Of a DNA stretch of 10,106 bases, positions 1 through 6,255 are shown in pieces. The translations under genes and the position numbers were made by a program. Within the stretch, counting starts at the first letter, position 1. Every line of letters begins with the position of its first letter. Under the pieces are notes generated by a model. It was not told where the DNA came from. It saw nothing but the letters and a program-made list of their open reading frames with translations, and did no database searches. The DNA is taken from positions 1-10,106 of the forward strand of contig CAYHPW010000080.1 in NCBI GenBank assembly GCA_964358645.1. Direction: 5' to 3'. Source of the stretch: JBBTDV01 sp038042605. Its GTDB lineage: Bacteria; Bdellovibrionota; UBA1018.

Positions 1-2391
1 ACAGACCTCGCTAGCAACACATCAGCGTCAACCGCACAGCAATGGGTCAGGGATACCGTAGCGCCATCCGCACCAACCATCACCACACCTGCTGCAACCC
101 CCACTTACTCAAATGGCTCTAACCTTACAATCTCAGGTGGATGTGTGACAGGTCACACAGTGAACTTAGCAGGCGCAGCTACAGATAGCACTACATGCGC
201 TGCCTCAGCTTACTCATTCTCCATCACAAAAAACACAGATGGGATATATGACTTCACGGTTTCTCAAACAGATTCAGCCAGCAACGTCTCAACATCAGCT
301 TCACAGCGCTGGAACCGGGACACCATTTCGCCAAGCGCACCGACAATCACTTCGCCAGTCAATCCATATACATCAGCTGACACGACATTCAACCTGACGG
401 GCGGCTGCGAAACCGGTGCAACCGTCAATTTAACCGGCGCACAAACTTCTTCGACTACCTGTACCGCATCATCATATAGCTTCTCCCTCACCAAGGAAGC
501 AGATGCAACATACAATTATGATGTCACACAAACCGACCAGGCCAGTAACGCATCCACCTCAACCACATTCCAGTGGACCAGGGATACCACGATACCACCA
601 ACCCCAACCATAACATCCCCAGCCAGCGATCCGTATTATTCCAACGGATCATCACTCACAATAAATGGCACCTGTGTAACCGATAACACAGTCATTCTTG
701 GAGGTGATGTAACCGCTGGAGAAGTCACGGGCGGCAGCCTGACATACACCTGCGCCTCATCCGCATTTACATACACTATAAATAAAAGCTCGGATGGCAC
801 GTACAATTTCTCAATCTCCCAGCAGGACGTTGTAACCGAAGTATTATCAGCCGAGGCCACGCCAACATGGATACGAGACACTTCCACACCATCGGCACCT
901 ACCATCACCAACCCATCCAGTAACCCGTATACATCGAGCGGGAATCTAACACTTAGCGGTGGTTGCGAAACCAGTACCACAGTAAGTCTAGCTGGCGATG
1001 ACACACAGTCTACAGCATGTTCATCATCGACATACAACTTTACCATAGTGAAAGGGGCAGACGCGACGTACAACTTCACAGTCAAGCAAACAGATCAGGC
1101 TAGCAACCAATCAAGCACCACTGCTCAACAATGGGTAAGAGACTCTAGCACGCCATCCACGCCAACTATCACTTCACCAGCGCAGAATCCATACAGTTCA
1201 AACACGTCATCATTGACAATCTCCGGCGGATGTACTGCTGATTATATAGTCATTATTGATAGTGGCGTTACCGCCGGCGAAGTCACCAACCCGGCCAACA
1301 GCCTGACACAGACTTGCACTGGCGGCGGGACATTCAGTTTTACTATCTCAAAAACATCAGATGGAACATACAATATAGGGATCAAACAACGGAGCCTCAG
1401 CCTCATTGATTCTGGCGTAAACACTCAACAATGGACACTTGACACCACCGCACCTTCGACAACAATCAACTCAAATCCACCAGCAACAAACGTGTCACTT
1501 GATGCAACATTCACATTTAGCGCAAATGACGGCGGCGCAACATTTGAGTGCAGCTTAGACGGTGCAGCATATACATCATGCAGTTCACCAAAAACTTACA
1601 GCAGCCTTTCAAATACATCACACACACTTGACATCCGCGCAAAAGATGCGCTTGGAAATACAGAAGGAACACCAGAAACGTACACCTGGACACAAAATGC
1701 ATATAACACAATAGTGCTTTATCATTTTGACAGCGCCGCACCCACAGCTGATAGCAGCTCTTATACAGGCGGGAACAACAGTGTTTTGACAGATTATTCA
1801 ACAGCCAATGAAAGCTCCATAGTCAAGTTCAACCAGTCACGTAACTTCACGGCTGGATCATCCACATATATGAGCGCTGCCAACAATGACGCCCAAAGAA
1901 CCACCACATCAACAATGACAGTAGAAGCATGGGTTAGATTCGACACCCGCCCCAGTAACAATTATTATATGGTCATTGCCCAAAAATCCGCTGCCTCACC
2001 AAACTTAGGCTGGCAGTTTGCATTAAAGAAACAAAGCAACAAATACTATCTTAGCTTCAACGCCAGCACTGACGGCACTGCTTATGCCACGGAAGTTAAA
2101 TCTAACAGCTTAACTATATCAGCCGATACCTGGTACCACCTTGCTGTGACATACAACAAAGGCACTGTTGAATTCTATCGTGAAGGAACCAAAAAAGGTG
2201 GCGGCACGATAGGAGTCGCTGGTAGCACTCCTTTATTCAACAATACCGCAACGCTAGAGATAGGGCGGGACAGCGTACCCGGCACGCCAACAAGCTACCT
2301 CGACGGCTACGTCGACGATCTGAGAATCAGCCAAGTCGTCAGATGGACCAGCGACTTCACCAAACCCGCATCGGCTTACGACCCAGATTAG
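1..2391 (+). CDS. Ig-like repeat protein with C-terminal LamG domain (5' end missing)
   Basis: The frame is open from base 1 to the TAG at 2389-2391, so only the C-terminal 796 residues are present; the GTG at 145 is an internal valine, not a start. The visible part is very rich in Thr and Ser. It has six tandem Ig-like units ending in W-x-R-D-T/S (Trp codons at 43, 310, 574, 868, 1132, 1432 and 1687). Units 1-5 have the P-S-x-P-T-I-T-S-P opening and a GGC...C cysteine pair that could form a disulfide. Unit 6 is a different Ig-like type with the FECSLDG motif. From about 1690 follows a LamG_3/concanavalin-like jellyroll, with V-E-A-W-V-R-F at 1921-1941, W-Y-H-L-A-V near 2131 and LDGYVDDLRIS at 2299-2331. 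Such proteins are usually exported and act in adhesion or glycan binding; that role is inferred. No autotransporter, sorting signal or beta-barrel follows LamG. The signal peptide and secretion route lie outside the window. Confidence 0.93.
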   Translation, partial: TDLASNTSASTAQQWVRDTVAPSAPTITTPAATPTYSNGSNLTISGGCVTGHTVNLAGAATDSTTCAASAYSFSITKNTDGIYDFTVSQTDSASNVSTSASQRWNRDTISPSAPTITSPVNPYTSADTTFNLTGGCETGATVNLTGAQTSSTTCTASSYSFSLTKEADATYNYDVTQTDQASNASTSTTFQWTRDTTIPPTPTITSPASDPYYSNGSSLTINGTCVTDNTVILGGDVTAGEVTGGSLTYTCASSAFTYTINKSSDGTYNFSISQQDVVTEVLSAEATPTWIRDTSTPSAPTITNPSSNPYTSSGNLTLSGGCETSTTVSLAGDDTQSTACSSSTYNFTIVKGADATYNFTVKQTDQASNQSSTTAQQWVRDSSTPSTPTITSPAQNPYSSNTSSLTISGGCTADYIVIIDSGVTAGEVTNPANSLTQTCTGGGTFSFTISKTSDGTYNIGIKQRSLSLIDSGVNTQQWTLDTTAPSTTINSNPPATNVSLDATFTFSANDGGATFECSLDGAAYTSCSSPKTYSSLSNTSHTLDIRAKDALGNTEGTPETYTWTQNAYNTIVLYHFDSAAPTADSSSYTGGNNSVLTDYSTANESSIVKFNQSRNFTAGSSTYMSAANNDAQRTTTSTMTVEAWVRFDTRPSNNYYMVIAQKSAASPNLGWQFALKKQSNKYYLSFNASTDGTAYATEVKSNSLTISADTWYHLAVTYNKGTVEFYREGTKKGGGTIGVAGSTPLFNNTATLEIGRDSVPGTPTSYLDGYVDDLRISQVVRWTSDFTKPASAYDPD
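43..1689 (+). repeat. Six tandem Ig-like units, units 2-5 in a short/long alternation
   Basis: Distances between the conserved Trp codons are 267, 264, 294, 264, 300 and 255 bp (89, 88, 98, 88, 100 and 85 residues). Short units carry C-E-T and a second Cys 18 residues later. Long units (ending at 868 and 1432) insert a V-T-A-G-E-V-T segment between the two cysteines. Units 2+3 and 4+5 therefore form a two-domain super-unit of about 187 residues. Similarity is clear in protein but much weaker in DNA, so the duplications are old. The array begins before the window. Confidence 0.88.
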
Positions 2392-2427
2392 GTATTCAAA
2401 AAAGCGTGACATCATACATCCCCCTCC

Positions 2428-5400
2428 CTACATCCCAAGACCGATAATGAAATATACCGTGCTTTGCGACATACTTGACGAGCCTTCATAAACATCGTTC
2501 GTCCCCTTGCCTTGAACCTCAAAGAACATCGTCTGACTTGATGAGACGAACTTCATACCAAACATCAAGAAGCTATCAAATCTATACCAGGCTTCCGCAG
2601 TGGGCGTCATGCTTGCAACACCAAATGACATCACATCTGCAAAACCTTCAGCAACTTCAATAGATAATCTAAACGAGTACCGGCCGTAATCAGGATCAAA
2701 TCTTATCTGCAGCGCCTGCGTGGCGTGCATATCCTCAAAGACTGTTGCTATCAGTTGGCCGTCACGCTTTTCGACAAAATATGTTGGTAGCTGCTTAACA
2801 CCAAGACTGCCAATAAGGCTTAAGTTGGAACGGAGTTTGTGCCGCGCCTTGAACGACACACCTCCGCGTAGTTCACTTGACTCGAATTCGCCAGTGGTGC
2901 CAGAGCCATCTGGTGTAAACTTCATCGCATACGATGCGGTAGAAACATCCGCTCCGACTCCCCACCACGAACGTGCGCCAAGCGGCCACCACTCTGCTGC
3001 AACAGATAATGCCCCTATCTTTACCCCTACAGCCTGTCCAGAATGCACGTTAACGCCAGACACAGGCAATGCTTGAGTAGTCGTCGCTGTCGCATAACCG
3101 ATACCAAGACTTAGAGCAAATATTTCAGCCTCCTTTAGCGAGACCTTAAGCAAGTCACTTGGCACGCTTGCCTTTGAAAGATTCTTAGCTGCTTCACGCC
3201 CCTCCTCAGCCGCTGCCAGAGCCCGGCTTGGTATGCCAGACACCGCACTCACACGCCAGTAAAAATCATTGCCAGTTCCAAGTATCGTGCTCTCAGCCGT
3301 CTTGTCAGTAAACAGCACTCGATATGGCGCCTCCTGCGCCTTGCCTCCTTCAAGGCTCCCAAATATTTCAACTGCATAAGCCTTGGCACCGACCGTAGGC
3401 TCCCACTTAAAATCAAACTTCACTTCACTATCGCCAGTGTAAACAACCTTGCGGCTGGAACTTAGCCCCTTAACCTGCGGGAGCATCGGCTCGCGTTTTA
3501 TATAGAACTGGTAATCACCACCCCACTCTGAGACAACATCCCCGCGCTCAGAACGCACACGCCAGTAGTAGAGTAGGCCATCTGGCAGCGGCTTTAAGAG
3601 CTGGTACTCATTTTCTTTCAATGTATTGACTTCAACTGGTGAGCTGAAATTCTGATCCCTTGAAATCTCCACACGGTACTGCATGGCCTCATCAATCTTA
3701 TTCCACTTTAAATACGGCTGTGCGGGGATGTCGCCATAGTAAATCAAAGTTTCCTTGGCACGCGGGGAATCCGCGACAGGGTGATTAAGATCAAGAATGC
3801 GCCCGACTTCAAAAGCATGCGCGGCTGAAAAATTAGTAAGCGGCTCGTTGCTCGCGGCAAGCGCCCTCACACGGCAATAGTACTTGCCGGCCTTTGGTAA
3901 TTTTAGCGTCTGTGATCTAGCAGCGGTGTTAAATACCTGGGCCCCGTTAAAGTTTGGATTATCAGCCAATTGCAATTCATAACCATCAGCAAACGGTACC
4001 GCGCTCCATGACACCTCCGCCTCAGGCGGAGGACCATCGAAGACCAACACATTCCTGGTATGCTCTATAAATTTTGCCTGACCCGTGACAACAGGCTGCG
4101 CGACGGTAACGCGCATGACTCCAAGACCGCTTGCAGAGCCGAGATTACCACTGCCATCAACCGGTGTCACACGCCAGTAGAACGTGCCAGGCTGCCTTCG
4201 ATCCCAAGCATATGTAGTCCCGCGCACATCCTCACGGACAAGCAGGTTCTTCATCTCACGGTTATCAGCAAGCTCTACTCTGAATGCTGGAGTCCCACTC
4301 AGGATCTTAGACACATTCCAAACAAGTCGTGGTGAGTTCTCTCCTCGTCCTTTCGCTGCAAGCGGAATTTCAAAATCCATCTCCTGACGCGTAATCTCCG
4401 GTGCAGCAGTCACGATGTCAAGCTTGCGCGTTTCGCTGAAAACCGTTACCGCGCCCGTGTCGGTTATCGCTCTAACACGCCAGTAATAAGTCCCTGGACC
4501 AGGAACCGCCCAGACGTAATTCGTCCGCGTCTCTTTCGTTGAGAGCAATATTGAACCTTCTGAAAAATCCGCCGTGTTCGCGATATCAATCGAATAGTTC
4601 TTGGCACCAGCGCGCTCCTTCCACTCAAACCGCACGGTGAACTTCACATGGAACACAAGCTGCTCAAGATCACTCGGAGAAGCAAGGACAGGGGGACCAT
4701 CAAGCCCTTTGTCACTCAACTTGACTATGAACTTGTACGGCTTACTCCACGGCGCATCCGGCCTTGTGGCCTCTTTCGCACGCACTCGCCAGTAGAACGT
4801 TCCATTAAGAAGCGGCGGCGCACGCGCGCTTAATCCGTCAACCTCGGTTGAAAAAATAATTTCTTTGAAATCCTTTTCAGCCGCAAGTTGCACTTCAAAG
4901 TGTGCCGAACCACTGTCATCCTGCCACTGCAGTGCCGCACTGTAGCCTGTCTGCTCAAGTCCTGGCGGAGGCTTGATTGGCGGCGGCCCGCGGCTCGACG
5001 CCGGTGATCGCAGCGCCTTTTCGAGATCTTCCGTCCTGACCAACGTTACCGCGCTGTCATCAACCGGGAATGAAAGCTTTGGTGGAGAATCCGGCAACAA
5101 GCTGAACTTGTAGATAAGACTCTCGTCACGCCGGCCTGATACGGCTTCCACTAAGGCCACTATGCGCCAGTACACAGGCCCCTTGTCGGGTAATTTTGAA
5201 ACAGAAATTGAAGATGTCTTGGCCTTCTCCTTCAAGATGATTTCCTTGAAATTTTCGTCACGCGCGAGTTCAATCTGATAACGCTCGATTTTTGGATCAC
5301 CTTTCCACTCAAACTTGAGCGGATCGCCAGATTTGTGCCTTATAACCAAATCAGGCGCAGGACTCAAAAGCTCAATCTTAAAACTTTTGACCTCGCCCAC

Positions 5401-6003
5401 TTCACCTGCCACAGTGATTTCAGCAAGTTGGTTCTTCGTGATCACGCTCTTTGCACCGGTATCGGATTTTAGCTCCGCCTCACCTGAAAGCACTGTGAGC
5501 TGCGTGCCGCCGCCCTCCTTGACCGCGATCTTCACCTGCGCATCGGCACCGCTTAGCTCACTGACCTTGCCTTCTCCAGTTGAAATAACGAGTTTACGCC
5601 GTGAACCAAGCCTTCCGGACACCGCGCCTTTCTGGATATCTAATCTGGTCTCACCCTTTTGCGTACGGATCACGACCAAGCTTGATTGCTCGACAAAGAC
5701 CTGCGAGCCGTCTTTAAGTTTTATTTCCGCTTCAGAGCCTTCACCGGTGAATACGCTATCAGACTCAAAAACATCATCAAGTGTGCGAAGCGGAAGCCAA
5801 ATCACATCACTCTCAAGCCTTCGCCTCACGTCCTTTGCTGAACGCGAAACATTTGCGATCGACTCAAGTTTTTCACCAGACTCCGAGCCGACGCGGAATA
5901 AAAATCTCTCATCAAGCAGGAGAATGATTGAAGCCAGGAATGCCAGCGTTGCCACGCCAACAACCAAGCGATCAATCTTGTCCAGCAGACGGAAAAGAGA
6001 CAT
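2428..6003 (-). CDS. FecR-domain protein with seven Fn3-like repeats and C-terminal beta-barrel-like region
   Basis: I place the start at the ATG at 6003 because GGAGG (6012-6008) lies 4 nt before it; an in-frame ATG at 6030 would add nine residues (MPIRRRGGL) but has no good ribosome site. Numbering below is from that longer form (1200 aa). A hydrophobic helix at about 22-39 follows a basic stretch and has no evident signal-peptidase site. A FecR domain spans about 81-141 and continues as beta-rich sequence to about 210. Seven Fn3-like units follow, each ending in a Y-W-R-V/I motif at 287, 413, 516, 618, 718 (YCRV), 822 and 924. A Pro-rich insert sits at 348-357. Residues about 966-1200 show alternating hydrophobic/polar, Gly- and aromatic-rich strands ending in YFIIGLGM, as in outer-membrane beta-barrels. 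FecR domains act in the periplasm in envelope signalling; here no adjacent ECF sigma factor or TonB receptor is seen. Function is unknown; an envelope scaffold or sensor is inferred. Confidence 0.94.
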   Translation of the reverse strand: MSLFRLLDKIDRLVVGVATLAFLASIILLLDERFLFRVGSESGEKLESIANVSRSAKDVRRRLESDVIWLPLRTLDDVFESDSVFTGEGSEAEIKLKDGSQVFVEQSSLVVIRTQKGETRLDIQKGAVSGRLGSRRKLVISTGEGKVSELSGADAQVKIAVKEGGGTQLTVLSGEAELKSDTGAKSVITKNQLAEITVAGEVGEVKSFKIELLSPAPDLVIRHKSGDPLKFEWKGDPKIERYQIELARDENFKEIILKEKAKTSSISVSKLPDKGPVYWRIVALVEAVSGRRDESLIYKFSLLPDSPPKLSFPVDDSAVTLVRTEDLEKALRSPASSRGPPPIKPPPGLEQTGYSAALQWQDDSGSAHFEVQLAAEKDFKEIIFSTEVDGLSARAPPLLNGTFYWRVRAKEATRPDAPWSKPYKFIVKLSDKGLDGPPVLASPSDLEQLVFHVKFTVRFEWKERAGAKNYSIDIANTADFSEGSILLSTKETRTNYVWAVPGPGTYYWRVRAITDTGAVTVFSETRKLDIVTAAPEITRQEMDFEIPLAAKGRGENSPRLVWNVSKILSGTPAFRVELADNREMKNLLVREDVRGTTYAWDRRQPGTFYWRVTPVDGSGNLGSASGLGVMRVTVAQPVVTGQAKFIEHTRNVLVFDGPPPEAEVSWSAVPFADGYELQLADNPNFNGAQVFNTAARSQTLKLPKAGKYYCRVRALAASNEPLTNFSAAHAFEVGRILDLNHPVADSPRAKETLIYYGDIPAQPYLKWNKIDEAMQYRVEISRDQNFSSPVEVNTLKENEYQLLKPLPDGLLYYWRVRSERGDVVSEWGGDYQFYIKREPMLPQVKGLSSSRKVVYTGDSEVKFDFKWEPTVGAKAYAVEIFGSLEGGKAQEAPYRVLFTDKTAESTILGTGNDFYWRVSAVSGIPSRALAAAEEGREAAKNLSKASVPSDLLKVSLKEAEIFALSLGIGYATATTTQALPVSGVNVHSGQAVGVKIGALSVAAEWWPLGARSWWGVGADVSTASYAMKFTPDGSGTTGEFESSELRGGVSFKARHKLRSNLSLIGSLGVKQLPTYFVEKRDGQLIATVFEDMHATQALQIRFDPDYGRYSFRLSIEVAEGFADVMSFGVASMTPTAEAWYRFDSFLMFGMKFVSSSQTMFFEVQGKGTNDVYEGSSSMSQSTVYFIIGLGM
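2431..3135 (-). other. Putative outer-membrane beta-barrel domain (C-terminus of FecR protein)
   Basis: The last 235 or so residues change character from the Fn3-like array. They hold Gly- and aromatic-rich amphipathic stretches (SLGIGYATATT, AVGVKIGALSVAAEWW, SWWGVGADV, LRGGVSFKAR, SLIGSLGV, RYSFRLSIEV, FLMFGMKFV, TVYFIIGLG) separated by polar turns. This is consistent with roughly eight to ten transmembrane strands. The terminal residue is Met rather than the usual Phe/Trp/Tyr, so recognition by the Bam machinery is not certain. A soluble beta-sandwich is the alternative. Confidence 0.6.
3250..5367 (-). repeat. Seven Fn3-like repeats with YWRV signature
   Basis: Each unit of about 100 residues has a K/E-W start strand, a Y-x-(I/V)-E/Q-(L/I)-A-x-(D/N)-x-x-F core and a final Y-W-R-V-R/S/T strand. 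Motif spacing is 126, 103, 102, 100, 104 and 102 residues; the first interval is longer because of a Pro-rich insert (RGPPPIKPPP) in unit 2. The signature leaves a recurring near-identical string on the + strand, close to acacgccagta. Unit 5 has Cys for Trp (TGC instead of TGG). Confidence 0.85.
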
Positions 6004-6007
6004 CAAT

Positions 6008-6012
6008 CCTCC
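6008..6012 (-). promoter_or_regulatory. Ribosome binding site GGAGG deciding the FecR start
   Basis: Read on the minus strand, GGAGG is followed by ATTG and then the ATG at 6003. The upstream in-frame ATG at 6030 has only a weak purine stretch (AAAGAGA) about 9 nt away and an AGGAG about 20 nt away. The site therefore favours the shorter protein. Confidence 0.6.
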
Positions 6013-6080
6013 CCGTCTACGGATCGGCATTTTGCGTTATCTCTTTGATTCTCCTAGTGTTTAGGTCAGATATGCAGGGT

Positions 6081-6109
6081 ATATTAATGAGTGCTTAAAC
6101 AAGCCGCAA
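6081..6109 (-). promoter_or_regulatory. Weak sigma70-like promoter candidate for the FecR gene
   Basis: On the minus strand, TTGCGG (6109-6104, 3 of 6 to the -35 consensus) is separated by 17 nt from TAATAT (6086-6081, 4 of 6 to the -10 consensus). This would give a leader of roughly 70 nt before the ATG at 6003. The match is modest and the sigma factors of this organism are unknown. Confidence 0.25.
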
Positions 6110-6115
6110 AAAATC

Positions 6116-6143
6116 ATATTCAAGAAAAGATATTCAGGAAAAA
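6116..6143. repeat. Tandem 14-bp direct repeat in the divergent control region
   Basis: ATATTCAAGAAAAG (6116-6129) is followed immediately by ATATTCAGGAAAAA (6130-6143), identical at 12 of 14 positions. The repeat lies between two divergently transcribed genes, just upstream of the candidate -35 box of the FecR gene, where an activator site would be expected. It could be an operator half-site pair; chance repetition in AT-rich DNA is possible. Confidence 0.5.
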
Positions 6144-6255
6144 CCAAATCACACCGAATGGGAAAACAGCATGTGACGAAGCAAAGTAATTTTTAAACAA
6201 TTTTATATCGGGAGAGTCTGCAATGCCACCCTAACGGAAAGCCAATCCAGAACTT

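Larger units (their letters stand above)
6004..6255. promoter_or_regulatory. Divergent intergenic control region
   Basis: This is the only sizeable non-coding stretch. It must carry the start signals for both the FecR gene (leftward) and the phosphatase gene (rightward). It is AT-rich, with a notable block at about 6187-6208. I see no strong promoter for the rightward gene, no good Shine-Dalgarno before its ATG at 6256, no terminator-like hairpin and no recognisable riboswitch. Confidence 0.6.

Noticed and set aside
145..147. GTG as the start of the Ig-like/LamG protein
   Set aside because: The frame is open and homologous to the repeat pattern from base 1, and this GTG encodes the Val of a conserved GGCV motif.
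636..1085. Open frame of 149 codons on the - strand inside the Ig-like repeat gene
   Set aside because: It mirrors the repeat structure of the sense gene and has no domain-like content; repeat-rich genes often leave such shadow frames.
2392..2427. Terminator between the convergent Ig-like and FecR genes
   Set aside because: There is a run of six A/T bases but no convincing GC-rich stem next to it on either strand.
5315..6064. Open frame of 249 codons on the + strand inside the FecR gene
   Set aside because: It lies antisense to strongly supported FecR and Fn3-like coding sequence, has a low-complexity Ser/Thr/Pro/Leu-rich translation and no recognisable motif. It is a shadow of the opposite strand.
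6084..6110. FliA (sigma28)-like box GCCGCAAA in the divergent region
   Set aside because: The -10-like string is partial and the matching upstream TAAA element is poor; not enough to call a flagellar-type promoter.
6173..6209. Promoter for the phosphatase gene around GTGACG and TATATC
   Set aside because: The two elements are not at an acceptable spacing and the -35 match is weak; only an AT-rich block can be stated.
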